A DNA stretch of 64,000 nt, taken from Dioszegia crocea. Taxonomy: Eukaryota; Basidiomycota; Tremellomycetes; Tremellales; Bulleribasidiaceae. The position numbers and the translations under genes were made by a program. This document shows, one piece after another, positions 47,603 through 58,800 of this stretch; positions within the stretch are counted from its first letter, which is position 1; each line of letters opens with the position of its first letter. The stretch spans positions 372,001 through 436,000 of the forward strand of contig BCKK01000008.1 in assembly GCA_001600615.1 (NCBI GenBank). The letters run 5' to 3'. The notes below the pieces were generated by a model that saw only the letters and a program-made list of their open reading frames with translations, was not told the origin of the DNA and made no database searches.

Positions 47603-48512
47603 GTGGCGCTCAGGGAATTAGGTCCGGGTTTTGGGTCAGAGATGGTTAGATGAGGGCTTATGTGGACACTTTGTATAACGTCATGGGCTGCGAAAGGAAC
47701 GGCCCCCGTCTTGCTTAATCGTCCTTATGGCCTCATTCTACTGATTAATTGACAATTGACTAATTGGTTTTGTGTAATTTCGCGGCACTAGTACTGATCA
47801 GCTTCCGATCGCCCTTCAGCGCTGTCAGCAGCTTACTCGATCAGCATGCTCAGGCGTCCGGCTTCGTCGTCTCTCCCAGCATTTGCGGGACCGTTCATTG
47901 TTGTCGTCCGTCGTGGCGCTGCGTTGGATCGGTGAATAGCGCAAGGGGGCATAGCATGCGTTCAAACGGGAACTGACCGGGGTTGACTCCTGCGGTCAAC
48001 AGCTTGACGTGTTCAGACAAATCCTCGATGTATCGTTCCACGGAGACGTAAAACGTCTGAAGTTCTGGCTCACAAATTTTGTCATTTGGCGCCCTTCTGC
48101 CATCTTTTCGAGGTATCAACAACTCTCACAAGGAGGGATCCACGCTCAACATCATTGCACTTTCCTCCTGGAGGAATTCGGGATACAAGATATGTTCCAC
48201 AATGGTTATCCTACGCACAAAGTCGACGCCGGCGCAGCTGACCTTGCGACAATCCAACAAATAAGATCCTTTATTAGGGGGATCCTGAACCCCTTGACGG
48301 ATGACGCACCACCACATCAAAGCTCTTTTCATCACCTCGCGCGTCACCGTCGATGACCCACCCTGAGGAGGGGGGTAGGGGGCAAGACCAGAGAGTGGCG
48401 AGCGCCAAATATAATGTCCCGCGCCGTCCCCTTCCTTCTGTTTCTTCACAATTGTCTTCTCAGTACACCAATACACACATATACACACACGTACGCACAA
48501 CGACCACGAATC
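47603..48512. other. 0.9-kb stretch with a possible unassembled minus-strand gene
   Basis: Contains the Bre1 3' flank and the promoter of the next gene. Two minus-strand frames look partly protein-like: 47895-48122 (FYVSVERYIEDLSEHVKLLT) and 48126-48500 (with RRITIVEHILYPEFLQEESAMM). They abut, but I could not find a phase-consistent junction. CA-rich microsatellite-like sequence lies at about 48,460-48,500. Confidence 0.4.
47895..48500 (-). CDS. Doubtful hypothetical minus-strand gene
   Basis: Two consecutive minus-strand frames with amino-acid composition like real protein, as described for the surrounding interval. A possible donor GTGAGAG lies at the end of the upstream frame and a CCAG acceptor inside the downstream one, but the phases do not match. 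It may be a decayed gene, or chance. No family is recognised. Confidence 0.2.
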
Positions 48513-49142
48513 ATGTCTACCTCATACGGGCCGTACCACCTCCTGAACCCGAGGGAGGAGGAAGAGGAATCCACGAAGGTGGAACTCCAGGCTTTGGGTG
48601 AGTGTTCTGTCTTTGGACCTCGATTCCGATCGTTTAATCGTGTGGTAATGCGGTACACTGTCCAAGATGCCCCATCCCGTCGAGCAGCTTTGGTCTCAAT
48701 CAGACGGGATCGCGGCCGCATATAGAGTCGCTCAGACATGATCACGCGCTGACGTCTATTTCAGCAAAGCGGATCAAGGAACTCGAGTCTCCCCCCCCCA
48801 TTCATGAAGTCGGCCGTTCCGAAGATCATCGCGGGCAGCCTCATCCTCGTCACCGCGTTCAACGGTGTCACATCCCAACTCCAATCTCTTGCTCACACAC
48901 TGAATGAGGCATCCTTGCGCAGGGATGTCAATGTCCTGAAGACCTCCTGCAATTCGTCTCTGCCCGGCAAAAACCTGTTTTTCTTCGGGGACGTGAACGA
49001 CATTCCGGCAGAATTCAACTGCAGTCTCCGGACTGGGGAGTGTACCGTTGACGAGGCCGACTACCGAAGCCTGGCGGACAAAGGGTACTTCCTGATCAGC
49101 GTGGAGAAGACGGAGCCAAGTGCGGGTGGCGTGGGACAGTGA
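48513..49142 (+). CDS. Small membrane protein with a frame break at a C9 run
   Basis: The first exon encodes MSTSYGPYHLLNPREEEEES and ends at GCTTTGG; a long intron (about 48600-48767, ending CTATTTCAG) joins AKRIKELESPPP. The frame then meets nine C (48791-48799) and would end soon after in unlikely sequence. The neighbouring frame instead continues from the C run with MKSAVPKIIAGSLILVTAFNGV, a membrane or signal segment, then LAHTLNEASLRRDVNVLKTSC and FFFGDVNDIPAEFNC to a stop at 49142. The parts look like one protein of about 150 residues broken by one base in the homopolymer. Alternatively the ATG at 48804 starts a separate 112-residue protein with a signal peptide. Function unknown. Confidence 0.5.
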
Positions 49143-49512
49143 GACTGGCATGGCCTCCTGGAAACGCTCTATCCTGAGCCTCAGAAGGAATGAGAGGGGC
49201 GTGGTATCCCGCTTGTGATCTTATTGTGATGCATGACTGACAGTATATTGACCTTCAGGATCGGCAAGCAATCGCTTGCGCCTCTTCATGATGCTCATGC
49301 TATCTGTCTGCCAACTCTGCCTGTTGAATCGCCATCGACTCGTAGCCCAGAACACAGGAGGCGTTTCAGAAACCCATCTATCTACAGCAGTCGTTTCAGA
49401 CCGGACATGTGACCTGGCGCACGGATCTTGCCGGAAACGTAAGCGATATGCTACCTGCTTTGTCCTGCTCGGCTGTTGAGCTTCGTTGTCACACCCATCC
49501 AAGCACTCAGCT
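49143..49512. promoter_or_regulatory. Intergenic region before the PAC3-like gene
   Basis: 370 bp with the 3' flank of the small membrane protein and the promoter of the next gene. No coding frame is convincing. Confidence 0.5.
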
Positions 49513-50150
49513 ATGTCGTCCTTATTGGAAGACCCCAATCCAGATGACTCGCCGAGGACGCCGCTGAAGATTCCCACCGACCATCCCTCGCCCATCCCGT
49601 CTTTCCAACTCCGGCGCGCAATTGCTAAAGAGACCGAAGTCGAGCTCTTGATCCAGACTTTTAATGATCGAGTGTTGGTTGTAGTCACTCAGAATGGCAA
49701 AGTCGGATGTCTGGTGAGCCATTACTCCAGTAAAGTCCATTGCTGCCGCCGAGAAGCTGATTTTCTAAGGCTCAAGCTTCACTACCCGCTAACGTCCCTC
49801 TCCCCCAACCTCCCCGCACCGCCCCAAACGGGCCTTCCACCTCATCCCTCTCCCACTATCCCCCACCACCACCCTCCATCACGCTCACCTCGCTCCTGGG
49901 CTCTCCGCCCAATCGGGCCCTGTACGAGACGTACGTTGCGCACATATCGACCTTGGTCTGGTGGTCATTGCAGGAGGTCGGAGAAGCGCGTCGGCCAGTC
50001 GTTGTGGGCTTGAGTCTCGAGCAGAGGCGGCGGACGCAGAGTGGGGATGGAGATGATGATGAGGGGAGTCTGGAGCTAGATGAGGCTGAGAGGGAGAAGT
50101 TCGCGGGTGTGTTGGCGATGGTGGCGGAGTGGCCGGGGCCAAAGGGGTGA
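49513..50150 (+). CDS. Proteasome assembly chaperone PAC3/PSMG3-like protein
   Basis: Two exons separated by an intron of about 57 nt. The first holds a disordered proline-rich N-terminus and then VELLIQTFNDRVLVVVTQNGKVGCL, which matches the beta-strand pair of PSMG3 (human HILVVVTQFGKMGTLV). The second exon has a proline-rich loop, SITLTSLLGSPPNRALYETYVAHISTLVWW, and RRPVVVGLSLEQRR, matching the later strands and helix. PAC3 pairs with PAC4 to help build the proteasome alpha ring. About 190 residues. The frame stops at 50148-50150, but the +1 frame beyond stays open to 50397 with protein-like sequence, so the C-terminus may be misread. Confidence 0.7.
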
Positions 50151-50488
50151 TGAGGGGTTTGGGAAGAGTCGAATTGATGAGGCGCTGTGGAATGCAGATT
50201 CCGAGGATGGGCAGGGGTCGCAGAGGGGATGGAGCGAAACTGTCGTGTACATTGAAGGCGCCGGGCGCATGGTCGTGGGTCTAGGCGGGGAGCAAGATAG
50301 AGATATAGACATTACATCCAACCATCGAGATCACAGAGTCACCGACAAGATTTTCAAGATGTGGTACCGAGCGAACACGCCATTGCATATACCATAATCA
50401 TTAAGCTACCAGCTACATCAATATCAATGTTCGCGATCCGATCTGCCAGAACTCTATCGGCCTCAATCCACCCTGTTCAGATGTTTGC
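50151..50488. other. Convergent 3' region with an open, protein-like frame
   Basis: Between the PAC3-like stop and the Cps1-like stop. A frame open until 50397 encodes WSETVVYIEGAGRMVVGLGG, which looks like real protein and could belong to the PAC3-like gene if a one-base shift or small intron were present. Confidence 0.4.
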
Positions 50489-52168
50489 TTATTCCTTCCT
50501 CGACCTCCCTCCCAACTCCGGATCATACCCCCGATCACCATCACCCGTGAATGCTGTCGAGTGATGCAGTGGCTCTTCCTCCATCTTCTCCTGTGCCGCA
50601 GTCGCTGTTGCAGCTGGATCGTCAGCAAATCTTCTTGTGAGAGACGAGTTGGCGACTTACGGTCTCCGATACCTGTCCTCGTGCCCCACCCTGTTTCGTG
50701 AAGAGTGAAGAGGGCATAGATTTTCATTATTGCGCTGAGAGGTCAGCTACAGTCCCAAAGCAGGAGAACGGGGACTTACAAGTAGTATCCAAATAGAATC
50801 CAGACGGGGATATATATTATATGTGACGGATTGTGCCATAGATGGGGAAGGAGTTTCAGCGATCGAGTGGCAAATAGCCATACGATGTACTAGGATGTCA
50901 GCTGTGCACTGCCGGAAAGAGTAGAGCTTAGCTTACCGACACCACAATACGCCATGCTGCCAAATGGTATCCTCCCTGCTCGATCGGCTTGGTACTCTTG
51001 ACAATCAAGACAGTGACCAATATGGGTCCGACGAGGAGTGTGAGAGGGTTAATGAATTTGTCGATCATCGTGTAGCAGACATAGGGGTGTTTCGTCCAGA
51101 CGTATCGTTCCTTAAAAACACTCCTCATATCCGACCGCCATGTATTTCTCGTCCACCTCAACACCTGCTTCAAGAATCGCCAATTCGGCTTCATTGTCGA
51201 AAGCAATTCCGCCTCTTTGCAGACTTGGACATGGGTGTTCCAACCATGACTGACCATCCAACGCGTGAGGAATTTATCGTCACCCGAGTTAAGATGGTAT
51301 TTGCCCAACCATAAATCGTTGGTGAATCCGTGCAAGAAATCGGGATCTTTGAGGATGACAGTTCGGTATGCTGCTGTCCTGCCTGACAAGCAAGGGATTC
51401 CACCATCAATATGCGTAGACGAGGCAATCTCGATATTTCGGATCGTAAGTCGGAAAGCGGCCAACACCTCCCATACCGTCAAGCGCTTACCACACGGCTT
51501 GACCCGCTGACTCGTCCCCACTCCTCCAACCTGCTGATCCTCGAAACACGCCAGGACGGTGGGGAGGAGGGTAGACGGCCAGATCGCGTCATCGTCCGCA
51601 AAGACAATAATGTCCGATTCGGTGTTTCGGATACCGTGTGCCATTTGTAGTCGCTTATTGGCGAAGGGGACAGTGAGGACGCGTATCCGATCGGGAGCGA
51701 CGGAGTTTGCTAGTTCTTGGAGCGGTCCAAGCATTTTATCTTCGGTGACAATGATGATTTCGCGGGGATTTCCTTCCAGCCAGGAGAATGCTGCTTCTGT
51801 TGGATATATCAGCTCTTGCTGCGTTTGCACCGAGGCTACGCTGATGGACTTACCTCTGAACTCCTCTCCAGCATCGATCGTAGGTACGATAATTGTCACA
51901 TCTTCATCGGGTACGTATGTAGGGTTCTCAGGCAAGGGGATGGGGCGATATGTCGCATATGCGAGTAATCGGATGATATACCAGAAGTAGCGGTAGAATC
52001 CAATGATCCCAAATGGGACGACTGGGATGTCAGCGGTTATCTTCCCGGTCACGCGAACCAAGGTGGAGAAAGGTGCAACTGACAGACCGGAAACTTGTCC
52101 GCTGTGAGGTATCTGTACGTCAGCGATAGTATCCCGAGAAAAATAGTAATTCAGTAGACTCACAACAT
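50489..52168 (-). CDS. Cps1p-type polysaccharide synthase (GT2 family)
   Basis: Processive family-2 glycosyltransferase resembling fungal Cps1p/hyaluronan-synthase-like proteins. N-terminal membrane segment GIIGFYRYFWYIIRLLAYATYRP, then the catalytic domain: DVTIIVPTIDAGEEF, IIVFADDDAIWPS (DxD-type), SGDDKFLTRWM, and QVLRWTRNTWRS, the QxxRW motif of processive synthases. At least three C-terminal membrane helices follow (FINPLTLLVGPILVTVLIV, AAWRIVVS.. and VWILFGYYF). The cytosolic tail ends GGRSRKE. Likely plasma-membrane or Golgi, making a wall or capsule glycan. The N-terminus depends on two small introns; I prefer the ATG at 52168, giving MLYLTADKFPV before the first helix, but that junction uses a weak GTCAGT donor. 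Confidence 0.9.
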
Positions 52169-52768
52169 CCTGAGACCTGGATCGGGCCGTCTGACGAAAA
52201 CGCCAGATACAAAGCGGCGTTGTCCAGCCTTCTAGGGTTGTCCTCTTAATCTCTTCGACAGGGATTATATGAGGGTAGTGAGGTGGGATATAGGAATCTC
52301 AGGAGACATGGGGCCGGCTGATGATGTGCAGAGAGTGATTATATAGCGGGTGATGTTGGATGAAGGGGGCGCGTAATTGAATGAAACCCTCGGCGGCTGG
52401 CTCAGAGCGGAGTGCGGGTCGACGCCGTGGTACTCGTACAACAGCGGGGGCGGTCCACTCTCGGAAGCGGCGTGCTATGCTATCTTCTGGCCTGTCTCGT
52501 GGACAGGCTGTACGTGCAGTGCTAGACAATGCCTATATATGCACACTTGCTAGTCTCCGAGCGACGTGCCTCTGCATCGCCCCCTTTGCGTTCCAATTCA
52601 AAACTTCCGCCGGAAACACCGATCGAGGACGTAAACAATATCTAGTCCGTGCATGGTGTTTCTGCAGCTGTCTTGCGCCAGGACAGGCTGGAATCATGGA
52701 GTGGTGAGAGAGACAATGCCATCGACACAGTGACCCCTGGTGGGCAGCTACATCGTCTCTACAAGTAA
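52169..52768. promoter_or_regulatory. Promoter of the Cps1-like gene and 3' flank of GH128
   Basis: 600 bp between two minus-strand genes. A TGCATATATAGG element lies near 52,530-52,545 on the minus strand, rather far (about 370 bp) from the proposed start. A GC-rich stretch of CGG repeats lies near 52,390-52,470. No gene seen. Confidence 0.45.
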
Positions 52769-54267
52769 TCACAAACTCGCAAATAGCTTGCCAAGCTCAT
52801 TGGCATTGCCTGCCGGATCCAGAAGGTTGAACCCCGGAGAGTCGCCCTCTTCGTGCACCCCGACCGACCAGGCGCCGAACCATGTCCAGCGGTGGACCAA
52901 GGATGCTCCTTCGCCTCGCATCCACGCGATAGACTCTTTCATCATCTTGCTAGTCTCATCGGCGCTGCAGACTTTGATGCCTCCCCCGACATAAACTCGG
53001 CACGCAATCTAGCTGGATCAGCGACACGTAGCGGACAGAGCAAACTCAAGAGTTTCGTTGCTGAACCTACCTCGGTGACCCAAAGTGGTTTGCCTTCATT
53101 CGAATAGCTCTACGTGACATCAGCCGAGCTTATAACGATCGAAGCCCTACTCTGAGCCGCGAAGAGGAGTCGACTCACCTTGGCGTAGGCGATGAAGTCC
53201 GCCGAAGACAAGCCGTAGAAATGGATTGGAATGAAGTCGTATCTGCACGATCCCCCACAAGCTGCCTTCCAGTTACTGAAGTACTGTCTCCCGCCGTTCG
53301 ACACGGCGATAGATCCCAGCTTGATATTCGCCGGTACCTTTGCCGACCATAGCTTGTGCAACCGCACAGCATCGGCTTCCGGCATCACTGCCCCTCCATG
53401 CTGGCTTGCTATGTCCGCTATGCACAATTAGCAATCTTCATTACTCACGTGAAACAATAACTCACGCTCATTTATACTCATTGCGTACTGAGCTCCTCCC
53501 AATTGGTCCGGCGCGAACGCCTCAGCAGCCTCTCTATTTTTCACCATAGGCACGAACTCTATCCCCTCCATACCCGGCCAGGTCTGAAGGGTCCAAGAAT
53601 AGTACCAGCCGATAGTATTGCCGAAGGAAGCGGCGTTGCAGTGAGACTGATAATCGACGGAAAGACCGACCGGGCTCTGACCGCCCCCGGAGGCTGCTTT
53701 GTCTTTAGCAGGAGGAGCAGCGGTGGTTTGTTTAACTTCCGCAGCTCCCGGCGGGGCTGGAGGAGGCGGTGCAGCTTCAGGTTTGACTGATGAGGGTGGC
53801 ACCACATCAGCAGCGGGCGCTGGAGCTACCACCGGCACATTCGTGGGCACTGCAGCGGCATGAACGACGGGGGAAGGTGGCGCTACTTCTGGCGCAGGAG
53901 GGAGGACCACGGGCTCGACAACAGTGTGGACTTCGATGGCGTGGATGCCGGGCGGAGATGGGGTGGGTTCAGGTGCGGGCGGGGCGATCACTGGATAATC
54001 GGTGGGCAGCGCAGCAGCGCCTCTAACGGAAGTGACCTCGATCGTCTGGACCACCGTAGTGGACGGCGCCGGCGGCCCGAGGTGACTGCCGGTCACTGCT
54101 TGGCCTTCACGAGACCAATACCCGTCCGACGGTTGCTGTGAAGCGGGAGCACTCGGGACGACGGCTTTGCAGGACCGTTTGCGAGGCCTGACAGCACCAT
54201 TGGGGATGGCATACACGCTGGCCAGGCTGGCTATGAGCCCGAGGGTGTTGAGTGTCGAGATGAGCAT
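52769..54267 (-). CDS. Secreted GH128-like glucanase with long proline-rich stalk
   Basis: Starts MLISTLNTLGLIASLASVYAIP, a signal peptide. A P/A/V-rich low-complexity stalk of about 150 residues follows, with repeated APxPxVxPP-type segments. The glycosyl-hydrolase catalytic core (GH128, PF11790-like) begins GNTIGWYYSWTLQTWPGMEGIEFVPM. The acid/base lies in INEPD, which is formed by splicing, and the nucleophile in LWVTE. Between them are LGSIAVSNGG and DFIPIHFYGLSSADF. The C-terminus has WTWFGAWS and ends ANELGKLFASL. GH128 enzymes cleave beta-1,3-glucan. About 440 residues. The stalk suggests wall attachment or surface display, although no GPI signal is seen. Confidence 0.9.
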
Positions 54268-54590
54268 GGCGGGAATTCCTTGCCGTGCGTGCGGTGACTG
54301 ATGACGGATTTGGCAGGGGTTGAGTAGCTTCGAAGGAAAGGTGCGACCAGAACCAGCTGGTGCGTTGAAGTAGGATCGGGCGGTATCGACTCTTGGAGTA
54401 CAATAGACAACGACAAAAGCCCAATCAGCCCCGGCGAGGATCACGCTCCTCATCCGCCTACTTCAACACACTGCCCCTTGGTATCTCCTAAGCCACCCTT
54501 CAGCCAAGCCGCACGTGTACCAATCGTCGATTCCTTTGAGATCGTCCCTGGAGACAGACAGGGTGGGAAGGGTGGATTGAAACGGCAATG
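54268..54590. other. Promoter of GH128 and 3' flank of the CFAP20 gene
   Basis: 323 bp; no coding frame with recognisable features beyond an upstream in-frame ATG at 54453 in the GH128 frame. Confidence 0.45.
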
Positions 54591-55570
54591 TCATGGCGTC
54601 TCAGCTGCATGAAGGGCGAAATCCTTTGAATCGATATTCCGCATAGTGGCTTCACCCGCCTCGGACTATTGTATCAGCAAAGTTGTCCAGGATCGAAGGA
54701 CTCGTTTCAGTCAATAGATAGAGACAGAACTTACAAACCAGAGTCTCCTCACCCTACAATTCGCGTATACCCTCACGTAGCTCACGCTCCCAAATTGTCC
54801 ATTCGGCATTTCTGACTCCCTTTTCTTCTTCATTCCCGGTTCGGGAGTAGACCTCGGAAGAGTCTGGAATAGCGGCAAAAGCGAAGTCAAATTGATCGAG
54901 ATATCTAGCCACTGGGTCATCGTTGAGGGTGTTTGATCCGGCAGGGCCAGTGGAAGATGAATCAGCGGAGGTTGACGATAGGGATGGATTGTGGGAGTTT
55001 TCTGCGTAGTCAGCCATGAATGCGCAAGCCAGCGGAAGGTCTGCCTCACTTGAAAGCTTGAGCACCTCACAATTCCTTCTCTACCTCTCAGGTCTACTAC
55101 CCCAATCTCAAACGTCATTCCCCTTGCCCCCAGACGCTTAAGCTGGAAGTGTACCCACGGCAGCTCTACGCCTAGCGGCATGTGGACTGATCCAGTCCTG
55201 GACGTTGTCCTTGAATTTCCAGCTTGAATGTACGTCTTCCCTATCTGCGGTCCCTGGATATGGATCACATTGTCCGCAAGGTCACCTCGACCCGGCGGAT
55301 GAAGGGGGATATATGTCCGCTCATCCGGCTCTGCATCCCATTTCCGCTTTACTGCGCGGGGCCGGGAGAGCGAGTCGGGCAGTGCGGTGATTAGCGAGCT
55401 GGAAGGGTGAGAAGGGTCGGTATGCGATGTGAACAATGGGGAAAGGGGAGGATGGGACGTTGAGCAGAGGAGGGTGAGGACTGGGGGCTGAGGAGTCAGG
55501 CAAGATCGTCGGTAGTGACAGAGGGGTCATTGGGGCGTACTTGTACCGTATGAGAAAGAAGTGTCGACAT
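54591..55570 (-). CDS. CFAP20 (CFA20/DUF667)-domain protein
   Basis: Exon 1 encodes only MSTLLSHT and, after an intron of about 55 nt, exon 2 continues to FTSHTDPSHP and KRKWDAEPDERTYIPL. VIHIQGPQIGKTYIQ corresponds to the LEIEG..VSTTYI strands of CFAP20, LGVELPWVHFQLKRLGARGMTFEIGVVDLRGREGIVRCSSFQ to its LGIKLPFLV...FTFEVQVLD...RFRASNYQ, WLDISINLTSLLPLF to the WNQIQFNLSDF strand, and YVRVYANCRVRRLWF to LRVQIHANCRIRRVYF. A final exon adds SEAGEATMRNIDSKDF. In ciliates and animals the domain is an inner-junction protein of axonemes; the organism seen here should lack cilia, so the role must differ. The loop PYRQPPLIHLPLALPDQTP is an insertion relative to CFAP20. Confidence 0.8.
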
Positions 55571-55812
55571 CGCTATATCCTAGCCGTTCTCTCTCTCTCT
55601 TTCAGTATAGAGTCAGTAAGGGCTTCCTAGCCTTGTCGACTAATCTGTGTGTATTGTATAGAGTCAAGGCCGCATACTTTACCTCCACTCGAAATGTCCA
55701 CAATCCTACCAAAGCCTCCATCAACTTCCATTGACCATCCTTCACCCTTCACTGTCTGGAATATCCAAGCTATCCACGATTCGGCTCGAGCCAGTTGTCT
55801 CAGCACGGTCCA
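55571..55812. promoter_or_regulatory. Divergent promoter region, CFAP20-like / TEL2, with upstream ATGs
   Basis: 242 bp between opposite starts. A (CT)n run lies near 55,590-55,605. ATGs at 55649 and 55694 open a frame that overlaps the TEL2 start out of frame and could act as an upstream ORF, unless a small intron joins it in frame. Confidence 0.5.
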
Positions 55813-58800
55813 ATGGCATCCGAGGCGTCCTCAGCGCTGCGCGAGCTCCGTGATACCCTCCGCCAGCCCGTCGCCTCTACCGAAATCCTGATATCCAGCC
55901 TTTCCACCGTCCTTTCGGCGCTAGACCTACATCCCACCTCCATTGCCTCATCTACAGTCCCCAACGATACGCTCAAATCCATACAGCGCTATCTTCCGGC
56001 TATCCAACTCAGCCTTTTGACTGTCGCACTCCCAACATTCCTCCATGCGCTGGACGAGAAGGAACTGGCGTTGGTTGATTGCTTCTTTTGTCCTCCCAAG
56101 ACCTCCGACCTAGGAGGGCTGAGAATAGCTCGGGAGGTAGCGGCAGTGAGCTATGCTACATTGCCGACTCTCCTATCGGCCAAAGCGGGAGGAGAGGGGT
56201 TTACAGGGCTACCAGCCCCAAGTAGGGATTATCTCCTTTCGGTCCTCGGGAAGCTGGCGTCTATTTATGGGATCGACGACCTGTACTGGTCTACCTGGGC
56301 TGGAGGGGATGGAGCAGAAGGGTCAAAAGATGGAGGACTGAGGGCATTGAAGTGGGAAGACGCAGTCAAGGCAGCTATAAGTCTGCCTGCTAAAGTCGCC
56401 AATGCTGTTGGACGCTGGTCAGCGGATGGGTGGAAAGGGACTGCCCCCCTCATTTTGACTCCCACGTAAGCTGGTTTGATCAGGATATCTGTCTATAGCT
56501 AATGCGTGGCAGGTCATACTTCGAGCGAACAATCTCAAAGCTCGAAGAGCTGATGCATGAGCTGAAGTCCGACCCTTCGTCGACGGACAGGATCCAGCTT
56601 GTCATCCATCGATTAGCATCTCTCGGTCTCTTCTCCCTTGGCTCAAATATCGATCTCATGTCCACATTGCTCCCTCTGATCCTATACCATCTTCACCCTC
56701 CATCACCATTATCGCCATACCCACCGACCTACCTCCCCACCATCTTTCTCGGTCTCCCAACGTCCATACTCAACCCCCTCGTCTCGTCATTTGTCCGCCA
56801 TCTCGCCCTTCATATCCAAAACCTTAGCCCCGACACTCCCGATGAGCGAATCAGACGCGGCGCCCAAGTTCTCACTTCCATCGTTGGACCGGCGAGGGTA
56901 GGAGGAGAAGCGTGGGATGCTGTCCTGCGCCTAGCGCTAGCTCCTACATCAAGGGTTGATGCCCAAACTCGTCTAATCGTAGCTTGGATTTCGGCCTCCT
57001 CTTCGGCTGTTCAACCGTTCATCGAGGCTATACTGTCCGTATGGACATCGCCCAAACACGTCAAATACGCCCTTTACACCCCTCAATTCCAATTGACATA
57101 CACCCTCATCCTCGCCATTTCACTCTTGCCGCCCTTCCACCCATTCCTCCTTTCCGTCTCGACTCGTCCAGCATTTCTCCTCAGCTGCCAGTCATACCTC
57201 TCGCATCCAGATGGCTCGGTCCGAAGGCTAGGTCTGCTGGTAGCGGAGATGCTATCGGAGTTGACTATAGTCGATACAGGAGACGGGCTGGAGTATGATG
57301 AGAAGAAGGACACTGAGGAGTTGATGCAGGGTCTGGAAATTGATGAGGATACGGGGAAACCTAAAGCTGGAGCTGGACAGAAAGCACCGAAGGGCATGAA
57401 GAGGTTGAAGTTTGGGGGTGGGATGTGGGATGGGGTTGGAGATGGGAGAGAAGAGGCAAGATGGTTGCGCTCTGCCCTCGGCGTAAGGGACGGTGAGGCA
57501 ATACTGAGCGAAGGAGGGGATTGGATGTTGGGTTGGACGCTTGTCAAGGGCGGAGATCAGGTGTACAAAATCGTGTCCATCATTTCCGACAGACCCGCTT
57601 TCCGAGGTCGAGCCGACAAACCTCGACAGCCCAAATCAACAGCATCTAAGCCTAAGCCCAAAATCGTAATGCTGGACGCCGACCAATCTTCCGATCCTCT
57701 TCTTTCATACTCCCCACCACACTCCCCTTCGTCTTCCCGCTCAGCCTCACCAACCCCATCGTACCTTGATGAAATCGCGGCAGATCCTTCGCTCGCCCTT
57801 GACGCCACTCAGAAGAAGAAGGTCGTCCGCCCCGTCTACATCCCGCAGCTGCTGCAATTGCTTCGCGAGAAGGACAACCCAGATGCTATTGAAATGGCAA
57901 TGAAACATGGGGAGCCATTGATCAGGGCTAAAAGGGGGTTCGGGTTGGAATTGGCGGAAAATGCCGTTCCGCTTGCGGCACATTTGATGGGGATGAGTAA
58001 TCAGTATGGGCTGGATGAGTGGGAAGAGAAGAGACAGGAGATGGTTACTGCGTTGGTAGCGTGTGCGCCGAGACAGGTTGCTCCGTGAGTCTGGCCTAGA
58101 GCGAGGATGTACGGAACAGACTGACCTCCCAGCTTCCTCGCCGAGAAATACTTTATAAATTCGCACTCGTTACAGCAAAAGTCCATCATGCTCACTGCCA
58201 TTTCAATGGGAGCGCGGGAACTTGCCGGTCTCATTGTCCCAGATATCACCACCCGCCGAATCGATTTCCCAAGCCGGACACTCCCTGCCGGTCTACATCG
58301 CAAATTCATCAGTGCGGCCGACAATCACTCGGCTGAGCGGACAAACAACCAGATCGAGGCCGCTGCACAGGGCATGAGAGGGACGTTGCTGGATAAGGGA
58401 GCGAGACGAGCTGCCGAGGTCTTGCCGGACGTCGCAAGGGAAAAGCGGTTACGCGTTGGCCCCTCTGCGAGCGTGAAGCCTGGGAAGGGCATGGGGATAG
58501 CGGAAGTGGGATCTCTACGCGATCGACAGCTGCTCGAACGGCGGCATAAGGAAGAATCCGATCAGCTCCAGCGCAAGACCCAAACTCCCATTGTCGCCTA
58601 TTTCTCGATCGCCGCGGAATACTTCATCATGCCGCTCGTCAATCGATTCTGGATGCATTTCCAGGATGACCATATCCGGGAGAACCGGGCTTTGGCGCTG
58701 GGGACGAGATTCAGGGGTGCGGGTGCTGGAATGGTTCTGAGCCCGTTGGCCCTGGAGAAATTCCTCATGACGCTTGCGCTGTTGGTGCATGCTGCCAGGA

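Noticed and set aside
48450..48500. CA-rich sequence as a telomere-like or CRISPR-like repeat
   Set aside because: It is a short imperfect dinucleotide tract in a promoter, with no regular spacer structure.
50928..52163. Start of the Cps1-like protein at 52163 (MSLLNYYFS reading)
   Set aside because: That reading begins with GTG inside a likely intron (GTGAGT donor, GCTGACGTACAG end), so the upstream ATG with splicing was preferred.
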